In this document: positions 17,546-26,910 of the stretch, in pieces
How positions within the stretch are numbered: the first letter of the stretch is position 1
Layout of the letters: every line of letters starts with the position of its first letter
Source of the DNA: Pseudanabaena mucicola str. Chao 1806
GTDB taxonomy: Bacteria; Cyanobacteriota; Cyanobacteriia; Pseudanabaenales; Pseudanabaenaceae
DNA length: 64,000 nt
Assembly (NCBI RefSeq): GCF_030323025.1
Contig: NZ_CP097329.1
Location: 2,486,501 to 2,550,500 of the forward strand
Direction: 5' to 3'
The notes under the pieces: generated by a model
Told to the model about the DNA's origin: nothing
The model's input: only the letters and a program-made list of their open reading frames with translations
Databases searched by the model: none
Position numbers and translations under genes: made by a program

Positions 17546-18538
17546 TTAGGCATGGTTTTTACCATCGGGCATAGTTGCATTATGGAAGATTGTACCAATT
17601 GTACTTGCGCCACTTAGCTCGGCTCTTGTAAGCACAGCACTAGTCAGATCTGCGCCATCCAGATTTGCTCTCACTAAATAAGCATCGACAAGACTGGCTT
17701 GGTTAAGATTAGCGTTATCTAGTAGCGATCGCGAACAATCAGTTCCTGTAAGAATTGCCTGAATTAATGAGGCACTGCTTAGGGTTGCCATACTGACATT
17801 AGCTTTGCTCAAATTCGCTCCAAATAAATTTGCCAGACGAAGATTGGCATTTTTGAGATCGGTCTTGATAAAATTGGCATTTTTGAGATTAGCTTCTGTC
17901 AAATTGGCATCACTGAGATTTGCTTCGGCAAAATTAGTACTGTTCGCAATTACGCCACTGAGATTTGCGCCATGTAAGTTAGCCCTTGCAAGGGTGGCAT
18001 CACTGAGATTTGCTTCGGATAAATCAACACTAGTGAGATCAGCTCCGCTCAGATTTGCCCCCCGCAAATCAGCTTTGCGTAGATTTGCCCCATTCATGGT
18101 AGTTGGTGGATATCCACGTTCCTCTCGCATTAGCGTGGCACTTAATATCGCACAACGTAAATTTGCCCCCCGCAAATTGGCACTACGTAAATCCGCTTCT
18201 CCTAGATTGGCATCCATCAAGTTAGCGAGAGATAAATTTGCCCCAAATAGGTTGACACGTTTCAACATTGCTCCATGCAGGTCGGCTTCAGAGAGATTAG
18301 CGCTTATCATGATTGCTTGGTTGAGAGTTGCGCCGCCTAATCTTGCCCCAGTTAAGTTGGCATGATTAACAGTCACTTTATTGAGATAAGCAAAGACTAA
18401 ATTAGTCCGTCGCAGGTCAGCTTTGGTTAAATTTGCGCCGATCAAATCACTGTTAAAGAGATTGGCATTAGCGAGATTGATTCTGGTAAAGTCTCGACGA
18501 CCAGCAATGTATTCTTTCAGAAATTTTTCTGCACTCAT
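17546..18538 (-). CDS. Pentapeptide-repeat protein
   Basis: 330 residues, built almost entirely of A(D/N)LXX pentapeptide repeats from about residue 20 to 320 (for example ANLTKADLRRTNLVFAYLNK). Such proteins form a right-handed quadrilateral beta helix. Roles in the family vary (scaffold, gyrase-protecting mimic, thylakoid lumen proteins). No signal peptide is seen, so this copy is probably cytoplasmic. A short non-repeat interruption lies near 130-145 (REERGYPPTT). It starts 19 bp after the histidine kinase gene on the same strand, so the two are probably cotranscribed and may be linked in function. Confidence 0.9.
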   Translation of the reverse strand: MSAEKFLKEYIAGRRDFTRINLANANLFNSDLIGANLTKADLRRTNLVFAYLNKVTVNHANLTGARLGGATLNQAIMISANLSEADLHGAMLKRVNLFGANLSLANLMDANLGEADLRSANLRGANLRCAILSATLMREERGYPPTTMNGANLRKADLRGANLSGADLTSVDLSEANLSDATLARANLHGANLSGVIANSTNFAEANLSDANLTEANLKNANFIKTDLKNANLRLANLFGANLSKANVSMATLSSASLIQAILTGTDCSRSLLDNANLNQASLVDAYLVRANLDGADLTSAVLTRAELSGASTIGTIFHNATMPDGKNHA

Positions 18539-18557
18539 GATACCTATTTAAGAAGCT

Positions 18558-19919
18558 TTATTTACGAAGAGGCTGAGAAGTTTGCAAATTTTCTGATGTC
18601 ATAGGCTTTTGATATGGTAGCGTGATTGTAACCCATGCTCCCCCTACATCAGGATGATTGCTGGCGGTTATTGTACCTTTATGCAATAGGACAATTTGAT
18701 GGGCGATCGCTAATCCGAGTCCACTACCACCATGATCTAACCCTGATCGAGTGCGTGACGACTCCACCCGATAAAAGCGCTCAAAAATATGTGATAGGAC
18801 ATCTTCAGGAAAACCTTCACCTGCATCAATTGTTTCAATATGAACTTGACTACCCACTATATTTGTCTTGATTGTAATGTGTTGAAGTGCAGGGCTGTGC
18901 TTAATGCTGTTGTCCAATAAATTTAGAAATAGCCGATAAATGCGAGATTCATCTATCTGTAAAGTTAGTGTTTCGTCACCAATATATTGCAGGCTAACTT
19001 GTTTACGGTTAGCCAATGGCTCTAAGGTAGTCCATACTGTTCGCACTAAATCCGCTAAATTTACCTCGCTAATTTGCAAATGCGGTTCGATCCCCACATC
19101 CATCTGACCTAAATCTAGTAAATCCTTAACAAGATTGGTGAGGCGCTCAATTTCACTGAGAAGTCGCTCTACCCAAATGCGGGCAGATGGCTCGACACGC
19201 GACTCAAGGGTCTCGGCGACTAGGCGGATAGCTGTTAGGGGAGTTTTTAGCTCATGAGCAACATCAGATGTCCAGCGATCGCGCTGCTGGGCAATGGCGA
19301 TCGCTTCTTGGCGATCTTCCAGAAAAATGCCTATCTGACCATGTTCTAAGTAAATACTGTAAGCCCGAATCGGTCGTCCCTGCTGTGGTACTGGATCAAC
19401 TGGATCAGGAATTGCGGGATGAAATACCCAATCAACTTGAAATCCCCTACTTTGTGAGCGGGTTTGCTCGATTAAATGGTCTAACTCATAGGAACGGATT
19501 ACTTGCAATAAAAATGATTTGCGAAGTAGTCCCTGTTGATGGTTCATAATCCTCAGCATCGTTGCAGCTCTTTGATTAAAGATATTTAAGTGGTTATCTT
19601 GATCAACTTGGATATAACCAATGGGAGCAGATTCGATGATGTTTTCCCACAATTGTCGTTCAGATTCATGGTCAATGAGGCTATTATCGCCCAATTGATC
19701 ACGATACTTTTGTTGGAGATCCTGTTGGAGGTTTTGTTGAATATTTTTTGCCCAAGATTTTAGGCTATGGATTGACCTAACTTTAAACACATGTTGCGAT
19801 CGCTTCCGCAATTTGCGATTCCATCTTTTCTTGGGATATTGCCAACTCAGCCAGCAAGAACTAGTAGCGATCGCTCCGATGAAAATTCCTACAAGCAGCC
19901 AGAGTAATTCTAGTTTCAT
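18558..19919 (-). CDS. Membrane sensor histidine kinase with PAS domain (SphS-like)
   Basis: 453 residues. One N-terminal transmembrane helix (about 5-26) is followed by a basic linker, a PAS-like domain at about 92-205 (ENIIESAPIGYIQVDQDNHLN), a HisKA domain with the phosphoacceptor H222 in DVAHELKTPLTA, and a HATPase domain with NLLDNSIKHS, DAGEGFP and GSGLGLAI. The single N-terminal helix, PAS domain and H-box context resemble the cyanobacterial phosphate sensor SphS, but identity is not proven and no response regulator is adjacent. phoU lies about 11.6 kb away. The following gene encodes the pentapeptide protein. Confidence 0.88.
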   Translation of the reverse strand: MKLELLWLLVGIFIGAIATSSCWLSWQYPKKRWNRKLRKRSQHVFKVRSIHSLKSWAKNIQQNLQQDLQQKYRDQLGDNSLIDHESERQLWENIIESAPIGYIQVDQDNHLNIFNQRAATMLRIMNHQQGLLRKSFLLQVIRSYELDHLIEQTRSQSRGFQVDWVFHPAIPDPVDPVPQQGRPIRAYSIYLEHGQIGIFLEDRQEAIAIAQQRDRWTSDVAHELKTPLTAIRLVAETLESRVEPSARIWVERLLSEIERLTNLVKDLLDLGQMDVGIEPHLQISEVNLADLVRTVWTTLEPLANRKQVSLQYIGDETLTLQIDESRIYRLFLNLLDNSIKHSPALQHITIKTNIVGSQVHIETIDAGEGFPEDVLSHIFERFYRVESSRTRSGLDHGGSGLGLAIAHQIVLLHKGTITASNHPDVGGAWVTITLPYQKPMTSENLQTSQPLRK

Positions 19920-19970
19920 GCCGCAACAGGTACAGTTACCTAAATTATATACAGATCAATTTGTTTAGAC

Positions 19971-20009
19971 ACAAAAAAGGGAGGAGTGCTTTGCACCCCT
20001 CCCTTTTGT
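19971..20009 (-). terminator. petH terminator
   Basis: A G/C-rich stem (GGGAGG paired with CCTCCC, loop TTT) flanked by A-runs and T-runs lies 10 bp beyond the petH stop codon on the minus strand. The left and right arms pair with one mismatch. Confidence 0.7.
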
Positions 20010-20018
20010 TATGAGAAA

Positions 20019-20918
<900 letters not shown>

Positions 20919-21219
20919 TTATGTGGTCGATATATGACAGAAGAACACGCAGTTATTATATTTTTAAATGCGACTTGTCTGTATTCTGTAGCAGAAAGAT
21001 CTCTTTGATGGGGCAAAGATTACATGTTTATTAATATTTTGTCGCTATTAATATTGAATTTATAGCACCCCTTAAAAGCGTTATTTCTAAAGATAAATAG
21101 AAGTTTTCAGAAGTTTTCGCACTTTAGCTTTGGTTTATCACAGTAATTTGCTCAGTGTTGGCATGAAACACTATAGATGTCATATAAATTAAAGTTAGGT
21201 CTTAGAGGAGTCTTGAATC

Positions 21220-22206
21220 ATGCAAATGGGCATCACGTTACGGAAAGCGATCGCTAATGGCACTATCGGTTTGGGACTTACTCTGGTAGTACCTGCTGCA
21301 AGCTATGCCTTTACATTTCAGTTTGACTATACCTACGACACCAATAGCTTTTTTACAAATAATCAAGCTGCCAGAGATCGGCTGGCTGATGCAGCTTCAT
21401 ACTACAACAGCTTCACAGATAATTTAACCTCTATATGTGTGCCTAGTTGTGGGGGTACAAATACTTGGACACCTAGTTTTTTTAATCCTGCAACAGGAAT
21501 AGTGATTAATGGCTCAACAGATCAACCCATTAGCGCAAATACTCTGCTAATTTATGTTGGAGGACAAGATTTAGGATCAAGTACTCTTGGAGTGGGTGGC
21601 TTTGGCGGTTATTCAGCAGGTGGAACAACAGCATTTATTAATACCTTAAAGTCTCGTGGACAGAGTGGAGTGCTTGCTACTACTCCAACAGACTATGCTC
21701 CTTGGGGCGGCTCGATCTCTTTTACGACTAATGCATCTGTTGTTTGGAATTTTGGAGATGTTTCTGCACCCCCAACAATTGGTCAAAGTGACTTTCTCTC
21801 AGTCGCTATCCATGAACTTGGTCACATTATGGGGATTATCTCAGGAAATCCGTCTTGGGATAATAAAATTTCTAGTGGATCATTTACAGGTACAAACTCG
21901 GTTGCGTTATATGGCAGCAATATTCCTCTATCAAGTGGTAATTCACACTGGGCAGATGGAACGATGAGTACCTTACCTGTGACGAATACTACTCAAGAAA
22001 CATCTATGGATCCTACACTTACTCAAGGTACGAGAAAACTATTAACTAAACTGGATTATGCTGGGTTTAAAGATATTGGTTGGGAAGTACCTGATAATTT
22101 GACCTCAATTCCCTTTGAGTTTAAACCTGATATGGCGATCGCAATGTTAGCGACTTGTGTAGTTGGAAATAAAATTTGGCGACTGGTACGTAAATCTAGC
22201 AAATAG
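21220..22206 (+). CDS. Exported metzincin-like metalloprotease with C-terminal anchor
   Basis: 328 residues. A signal peptide (about 1-30, ending near AASYAF) precedes a Gly/Ser/Asn-rich domain. The zinc site is HELGHIMG with H198, E199 and H202; a third His ligand may be H243 (SHWADG) and a Met-turn candidate lies in TSMDP near 263. The end has the order PFEFKPDMAIAMLATCVVGNKIW followed by RLVRKSSK: a Pro/Phe motif, one hydrophobic helix and a basic tail. This is the architecture of C-terminal sorting or anchoring signals such as PEP-CTERM. Substrate unknown. GAGGAG precedes the start. Confidence 0.8.
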   Translation: MQMGITLRKAIANGTIGLGLTLVVPAASYAFTFQFDYTYDTNSFFTNNQAARDRLADAASYYNSFTDNLTSICVPSCGGTNTWTPSFFNPATGIVINGSTDQPISANTLLIYVGGQDLGSSTLGVGGFGGYSAGGTTAFINTLKSRGQSGVLATTPTDYAPWGGSISFTTNASVVWNFGDVSAPPTIGQSDFLSVAIHELGHIMGIISGNPSWDNKISSGSFTGTNSVALYGSNIPLSSGNSHWADGTMSTLPVTNTTQETSMDPTLTQGTRKLLTKLDYAGFKDIGWEVPDNLTSIPFEFKPDMAIAMLATCVVGNKIWRLVRKSSK

Positions 22207-22222
22207 TTGTGCAATCACAAAC

Positions 22223-22333
22223 TATAGCAATCCTAATTGGTTATGGGTGGCTTCGGCTTCGCTCAGCCACCCATAACCAATGACTAAGCGAGGCTAAAGC
22301 CAATGATTTTTACAACTGATTTTGGATTGCTAT
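22223..22333. mobile_element. MITE-like repeat family 3, copy 1
   Basis: A 111-bp element with ends TAGCAATCC (22225-22233) and GGATTGCTA (22324-22332), which are exact inverted repeats. It contains an inner palindrome of the form GGTTATGGGTGGC, loop, GCCACCCATAACC and the phrase CCAATGATTTTTACA. A diverged copy lies at 51412-51520, and one end is seen at 53154. Confidence 0.75.
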
Positions 22334-22368
22334 GTTTGCTACAGACTATTAAGTTTTTAGATGGGGAG

Positions 22369-22405
22369 GAAGACTGTTTGAAAGCTCCGCTTTCAAACAG
22401 TCTTC
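22369..22405. repeat. Perfect 17-bp hairpin upstream of ilvB
   Basis: Arms 22369-22385 and 22389-22405 with a 3-nt loop. It may be the terminator of the metalloprotease gene. The rest of the gap to ilvB (22406-22654) holds no recognisable gene; it must contain the ilvB promoter and leader. Confidence 0.55.
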
Positions 22406-22666
22406 TGTGCTTTAAGTCAGCATAAAACACTGTAATTATTATTTGAGTTCTTGGATTAAAATTGCCTTTTGGGCTTGTTGCCTAGCAGCTTTGTGTCAGC
22501 TTGTCTATGTTATTATCGATACAATTGCTACAAATTATAAACTTAAGGTACTTGCTTCAAGCTACTTGTTCGTAGTATAGAGCGCCAAGGGTATCTGCCA
22601 AGGCTTCAGCAGTAGGTTGATTAGATCGCGAACAATTTTAAGTATAAGAGTCTAGAGGAGGCTACT

Positions 22667-24433
22667 TTGCGAACAACGGGTGCATTTGCTCTCATCGACA
22701 GTGTGAGAAGACAGGGTGTAAAACATATTTTCGGCTACCCCGGTGGAGCAATTCTGCCAGTGTATGACGAGATTTATAAGGCAGAGGCAAGAGGTGAGAT
22801 TCAACATTATCTTGTGCGCCATGAACAGGGAGCCGTCCATGCTGCCGATGGATATGCCCGTGCAACTGGACAGGTGGGAGTATGTGTGGCAACTTCAGGA
22901 CCCGGAGCTACTAACCTCGTCACGGGTATCGCCACCGCGCAAATGGATTCTGTCCCTATGGTAGTAATTACTGGGCAAGTCCCTTCCTATGCGATCGGTA
23001 CGGATGCATTTCAAGAGACGGATATTTGGGGCATTACTTTACCAATCGTGAAGCATTCCTATGTGATTCGCCGACCTGAAGACATTGCTCGCATCGTTGC
23101 TGAAGCTTTTCATATTGCAGGTACTGGTCGCCCTGGTCCTGTATTGGTGGATATTCCGAAGGATATTGGTCAGCAAGAGTTTGACTACAATCCTGAAGAA
23201 GTCAGAATTGATCTCCCCGGATACCAACCTCGAGTTAAGGGCTATCTCCATCAGATTGCCGCCGCGATCGCTTTAATTCGCCAATCTAAACGCCCATTAC
23301 TTTACGTAGGTGGTGGGGCGGTAATCTCTGATGCCCATGCTGAAATTGCGGAACTCGCGAAGCGATTCCAATTACCTGTGACTACAACCCTAATGGGTAA
23401 AGGAGCTTATGATGAAAATAATCATCTTTCCCTTGGCATGTTGGGAATGCATGGCACTGCTTATGCCAACTTTGCAGTACAGGGTTGTGATTTATTGATT
23501 GCGGTTGGCGCAAGATTTGATGATCGCGTTACAGGTCGTTTGGACAAATTTGCTCCTGAAGCGAAAGTCATTCACATCGACATCGATCCTGCGGAAGTTG
23601 GTAAAAATCGCAAGCCTGATGTTCCTATTGTTGGTGATGTTAAGGAGGTATTACAAGCGATCCTCGAAGCTACCAGCTATGAGGAAACTATTCAAACTAA
23701 GGATTGGTTTAAACAACTCAATGAGTGGAAAGAAGATTATCCCCTTGAAGTACCTGCCTATGAGGGTGTGCTCTCGCCGCAGCAAGTAATTCACGAGTTT
23801 GGTAAACAGGCTCCTGACGCTTATTTCGCAACTGATGTAGGACAACATCAAATGTGGGCAGCACAGTTGATCAAGACTGGTCCTCGTAAATGGATCTCTA
23901 GTGCAGGGCTTGGCACGATGGGCTATGGAATGCCTGCAGCCATGGGTGCAAAAGTTGCTCTACAAAATGATCCCGTCATTTGTATTAGTGGTGATGCTAG
24001 TATTCAGATGAATATTCAGGAGCTTGGCACATTGGCGCAATATGGCATCAATATCAAGGTGATTGTTGTTAATAATGGCTGGCAAGGTATGGTGCGTCAG
24101 TGGCAAGAGAGCTTCTACAATGAGCGCTACTCTTCTTCCAATATGGAAGTAGGGATGCCTGATTTCGTCAAACTTGCTGAAGCCTTTGGAATTAAAGGGG
24201 TTAAGGTAATTGAGCCAAGTGACTTGCAATCCGCTGTTGCCGAAATTCTGGCTTATGATGGTCCAGTTTTTGCCGACTTCCGCGTTAAGCGTGATGAGAA
24301 CTGTTATCCGATGGTTCCCCCTGGAGCAAGTAATGATCAGATGGTCGGTTTACAAACACCTCAGCGATCGCAGTTAAGTAAAGAAGCTCAAGAGCTTGCC
24401 TCTGAACTTGAACGTACTGCCCAACTTGTTTAA
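22667..24433 (+). CDS. ilvB: Acetolactate synthase, large (catalytic) subunit
   Basis: 588 residues. The enzyme condenses pyruvate with pyruvate or 2-oxobutyrate in the first common step of Val, Leu and Ile synthesis, using thiamine diphosphate, FAD and Mg. The catalytic Glu53 ([18 protein letters not shown]), the central FAD region ([13 protein letters not shown]) and the ThDP/Mg motif [15 protein letters not shown] near 442 with the later NN pair are present. The start is a TTG at 22667: a GAGGAGG lies 7 nt upstream and a TAA stands in frame six codons further up. The small subunit ilvN is not nearby. A terminator hairpin follows at 24530-24564. Confidence 0.96.
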   Translation: MRTTGAFALIDSVRRQGVKHIFGYPGGAILPVYDEIYKAEARGEIQHYLVRHEQGAVHAADGYARATGQVGVCVATSGPGATNLVTGIATAQMDSVPMVVITGQVPSYAIGTDAFQETDIWGITLPIVKHSYVIRRPEDIARIVAEAFHIAGTGRPGPVLVDIPKDIGQQEFDYNPEEVRIDLPGYQPRVKGYLHQIAAAIALIRQSKRPLLYVGGGAVISDAHAEIAELAKRFQLPVTTTLMGKGAYDENNHLSLGMLGMHGTAYANFAVQGCDLLIAVGARFDDRVTGRLDKFAPEAKVIHIDIDPAEVGKNRKPDVPIVGDVKEVLQAILEATSYEETIQTKDWFKQLNEWKEDYPLEVPAYEGVLSPQQVIHEFGKQAPDAYFATDVGQHQMWAAQLIKTGPRKWISSAGLGTMGYGMPAAMGAKVALQNDPVICISGDASIQMNIQELGTLAQYGINIKVIVVNNGWQGMVRQWQESFYNERYSSSNMEVGMPDFVKLAEAFGIKGVKVIEPSDLQSAVAEILAYDGPVFADFRVKRDENCYPMVPPGASNDQMVGLQTPQRSQLSKEAQELASELERTAQLV

Positions 24434-24529
24434 TCAAACCCAAAACATGTGACGTATACTGAGCGTGCGCTATAGTTTTTGGCATCGCTCTGTTGAGGGC
24501 GTTGCTTTCAATTCTCTTAACAAAATCTT

Positions 24530-24564
24530 AAAGAATGCTGTATGTCGTGCGTGCAGCATTCTTT
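24530..24564 (+). terminator. ilvB terminator
   Basis: An 11-bp stem (AAAGAATGCTG, 24530-24540, with 24554-24564) with a 13-nt loop is followed by TTTTTT, a textbook rho-independent form. It separates ilvB from rppH. Confidence 0.8.
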
Positions 24565-24618
24565 TTTGGTGATAATTAGCGACGGTGCTATGCCTTGGAC
24601 TTATCAAATTAGTAAAGT

Positions 24619-25104
24619 ATGAAACCTGAAAAATCTTATCGCCCAAATGTCGGGCTGATCGTTTTTAATCGCAAGGGAGAAGTGCTAGTTGGTGAGCGTC
24701 TGGGCGTGCCTGATTCATGGCAATTCCCACAGGGTGGCATTGATGAGGGCGAAGATCCACAGGTAGCAGCTCTACGGGAGCTTTATGAAGAGGTTGGTAT
24801 TGATAATGCTGAGCTTGCCTATGTTCATCCTGAATGGCTATATTACGATTTTCCACCTTCGCTGAAGTTAACAGGCAAATGGGCAAATTATTGCGGACAA
24901 AGACAGCGTTGGTATGCTTTTTACTGGGATCATCCTGCCTCTGACTGCAAGCTCGATGTCCATGATCGCGAATTTCGGGTAGTGCAGTTTATGGAGATCG
25001 AGCAAACTCTTGACTCCATAGTTAGGTTTAAAAGAGAAGTTTATCAGCAGATAGTAAAGATCTTTACACCTGTTATTCACGATTATATTGGTAAATTGCA
25101 ATAA
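24619..25104 (+). CDS. rppH: Nudix hydrolase, RNA pyrophosphohydrolase type (RppH)
   Basis: 161 residues. A full Nudix box spans residues 39-61 (GGIDEGEDPQVAALRELYEE then VGI), matching Gx5Ex7REUxEExGU. The opening YRPNVGLIVFN and the WQFPQGG segment are typical of the RppH/NudH/Ap4A hydrolase group, which removes pyrophosphate from 5' triphosphorylated mRNA or cleaves dinucleoside polyphosphates. Which activity dominates in cyanobacteria is not decided by sequence. The gene is separated from ilvB by a terminator. Confidence 0.88.
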   Translation: MKPEKSYRPNVGLIVFNRKGEVLVGERLGVPDSWQFPQGGIDEGEDPQVAALRELYEEVGIDNAELAYVHPEWLYYDFPPSLKLTGKWANYCGQRQRWYAFYWDHPASDCKLDVHDREFRVVQFMEIEQTLDSIVRFKREVYQQIVKIFTPVIHDYIGKLQ

Positions 25105-25408
25105 AATTTATGTTAGTTCAAGCTTATATAAAACATATATCATTTTCTATGGCTCTGATTGTTCCTAGATATAAATCGATTAATTACAGCGCTTTGAGCT
25201 TACTTAGAACCCAGAAATATTTTTAAAAGTGATGCAAATCGCCTCTTTTAAAAATATTTCTGTACTGCTCAAAGCGTCAATAGGCTGTATCAGCTTAAGA
25301 ATTAAGAAATTTAAAGCTACAAGATTAACTAGCTCGACATTCCTATAGGCTTACGATATTGCTAAAAGCATCGCGTTTTGTCTTGAAAATATTTTAGGAG
25401 TGTCATCA
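25105..25408. other. Intergenic gap with a family-2 hairpin repeat
   Basis: No gene is seen. A repeat at 25189-25276 has ends GCGCTTTGAGC and GCTCAAAGCG, with an inner stem made by CAGAAATATTTTTAAAAG and its reverse complement. It is related to the copy at 45119-45190. An AGGAG immediately before 25409 serves the next gene. Confidence 0.6.
25189..25276. repeat. Hairpin repeat family 2, copy 1
   Basis: The outer ends GCTTTGAGC and GCTCAAAGC are inverted. The inner arms CAGAAATATTTTTAAAAG and CTTTTAAAAATATTTCTG are exact reverse complements around a GATGCAAATCGCCT-type loop. Confidence 0.7.
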
Positions 25409-25777
25409 GTGAATTTGTTGAAATATTTACCTTTGCAGTATCTGAGTGTAACTTGGCGTAGAGTTGCTCTATTTTTGATTACTTTATTTGCAGTTGTGAG
25501 TTTACAGCATCTCATAGCTGCTCCCAGCCCTGCGGCGAGTTCGCTACCAAACAACTCCACATCTAGTGCGATCGCTGTAGCTTCTGTTCAAAATAACAAT
25601 CAAAACAATGATCAACTGATCGCTCAAAGTTCTGATTCAACTACTATTAACCTTGATTCGCTGACCGAAGAGCAACAAGCCCAGTTTAATCAAATCATGC
25701 TTTTCGCAGGGGGTTTTGGTCTTCTTGCTTATGTTTTCATCAGTTATTGGGTGTATTTCTCTACTTTGGTCTGTTAG
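25409..25777 (+). CDS. Small membrane protein of unknown function
   Basis: 122 residues from a GTG preceded by AGGAG at a spacing of 8. It was not recognised. A hydrophobic helix near residues 17-36 ends in an Ala/Ser/Pro-rich stretch (AAPSPAASS), which could be a signal peptide or anchor. The middle (about 40-80) is Asn/Gln/Ser-rich and low in complexity. A short acidic helix (LTEEQQAQFNQIM) is followed by a second membrane helix near the C terminus (FAGGFGLLAYVFISYWVYF). Both ends are therefore membrane-bound with a polar loop between. A strong terminator follows directly. Confidence 0.6.
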   Translation: MNLLKYLPLQYLSVTWRRVALFLITLFAVVSLQHLIAAPSPAASSLPNNSTSSAIAVASVQNNNQNNDQLIAQSSDSTTINLDSLTEEQQAQFNQIMLFAGGFGLLAYVFISYWVYFSTLVC

Positions 25778-25786
25778 CCTTTACCT

Positions 25787-25819
25787 AAAAGAAAGGGACG
25801 CATCGCGTCCCTTTCTTTT
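25787..25819 (+). terminator. Terminator between the small membrane protein and the DJ-1 gene
   Basis: A 15-bp perfect stem (25787-25801 with 25805-25819) with a 3-nt loop and A/T-runs on both sides lies between converging genes and can serve both strands. Confidence 0.8.
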
Positions 25820-26359
25820 TTAGACAATCATGTCTTTAGCTAATTTATTGGCGATCGCTTCCCCTTGCAAGATCGCTACTAATTTGAGGGCAAATGCCAT
25901 CGCTGTTCCTGCGCCACGACTGGTGACCAGATTACCATCAACTACCACAGGTAATTCTAGATATTTGTCCACTTCTAGTTGATCTTTAACTGCGGGGAAG
26001 GATGTAGCTTGTTTACCTCGTAGTAACCCCGCATTAGAGAGGACAGTGGGAGCTGCACAAATTGCCGCAACGAGTTTATTTGCTGCTGCTTGTGCTCTGA
26101 TTATTGATGCGATGCGATGGTCTTTACGCAAGCGGAAAGTGCCTGCACCACCAGCAAGGATGATCGCATCAAATTGGCTAGTATCAACTACATCGAGAAG
26201 CTGATCGGCGGTAATAGCGATCGCGTGAGCGCCCATCACTGTCTGCTCAGCGAGGCTAGCCGTAACTACTTCAATATTGCCACGACGCAATACATCAATA
26301 ATCGTAATCGCCTCGATTTCTTCAAAGCCTTCAAATAGTGGGACAAGTGCAGTGGGCAT
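25820..26359 (-). CDS. DJ-1/PfpI (ThiJ) family protein
   Basis: 179 residues. The fold signatures are a Glu in the opening LFEGFEEIEAITIIDVLRR (the acid that contacts the active Cys), IILAGGAGTFRL, and the nucleophile elbow VAAICAAPTVLSNAGLL with the reactive Cys. SFPAVKDQL and VDGNLVTSRGAGTAMAFAL are typical of the DJ-1/YajL branch. These proteins are linked to oxidative and glyoxal stress defence; the exact activity is debated. It is convergent with the preceding small membrane protein and shares its terminator. Confidence 0.88.
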   Translation of the reverse strand: MPTALVPLFEGFEEIEAITIIDVLRRGNIEVVTASLAEQTVMGAHAIAITADQLLDVVDTSQFDAIILAGGAGTFRLRKDHRIASIIRAQAAANKLVAAICAAPTVLSNAGLLRGKQATSFPAVKDQLEVDKYLELPVVVDGNLVTSRGAGTAMAFALKLVAILQGEAIANKLAKDMIV

Positions 26360-26465
26360 GTTTTTTTAGCTATTGGCTATTAGCTTTGGGGAATATTGAG
26401 TAGTAGGATGAAATGCATTGCCATTTTACAGTTTTGATTTACATCACAATTGATAAAGCTAATAG

Positions 26466-26855
26466 CTAATCACTATTCTCCTGACATTGACTACACATAC
26501 CAAAAAATTCAAGAGTGTGATAATAAATCTGAAAGCTATGTTTTTTGGCGAGTTGATTGCCTAAATCGAGTATGGGGCAGCTATCAATCGGTAAGGACTT
26601 ACCACAGTTCAGACAATTAAGATGATGGCGATCAGCACGGTTGACACTGTAAACCGTTTCGCCATTGGGTAAGGTGAGAGCCTTAATTAAGCCTTGCAAT
26701 TTGAGCGTTTCTAGCGATCGATAAACCGTCGCTAATCCCACGCTTTTTTCACTATTGCGTAATTCCGAATGAATATCTTGCGCGGATACCGCGTGATCGT
26801 GATGTTGGAGGAGATGGAGCACTCGTTCTTGACTACGAGTGAGTTTTTCTTTCAT
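26466..26855 (-). CDS. Fur-family metalloregulator (Zur-like)
   Basis: 129 residues. The N-terminal winged helix (TRSQERVLHLLQ to VYRSLETLKLQGLI) holds the Fur recognition helix with the ATVYRSLETL motif. The dimerisation domain has the metal-binding HHLNCLNCGK, where CxxC is part of the structural zinc site, and a second CxxC (CSQC) close to the C terminus. The layout resembles cyanobacterial zinc-responsive Zur proteins more than the iron regulator, but Fur, PerR and Zur cannot be separated with certainty by eye. No metal transporter gene is adjacent. Confidence 0.82.
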   Translation of the reverse strand: MKEKLTRSQERVLHLLQHHDHAVSAQDIHSELRNSEKSVGLATVYRSLETLKLQGLIKALTLPNGETVYSVNRADRHHLNCLNCGKSLPIDSCPILDLGNQLAKKHSFQIYYHTLEFFGMCSQCQENSD

Positions 26856-26910
26856 GCTTTTATCAAGTTTTGCAGCAGTCAGACCACAGCCCTTTTTGCT
26901 GCAACAGAGA

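Noticed and set aside
17805-18365. Long open frame on the plus strand opposite the pentapeptide gene
   Set aside because: Pentapeptide repeats give a repetitive antisense frame (Leu-Ala-Ser-type) that stays open by chance; no start site or homology.
19080-19100. GGTTCGATCCCCAC as a tRNA T-arm
   Set aside because: It lies inside the histidine kinase coding region (read on the other strand) and no acceptor or anticodon arm fits.
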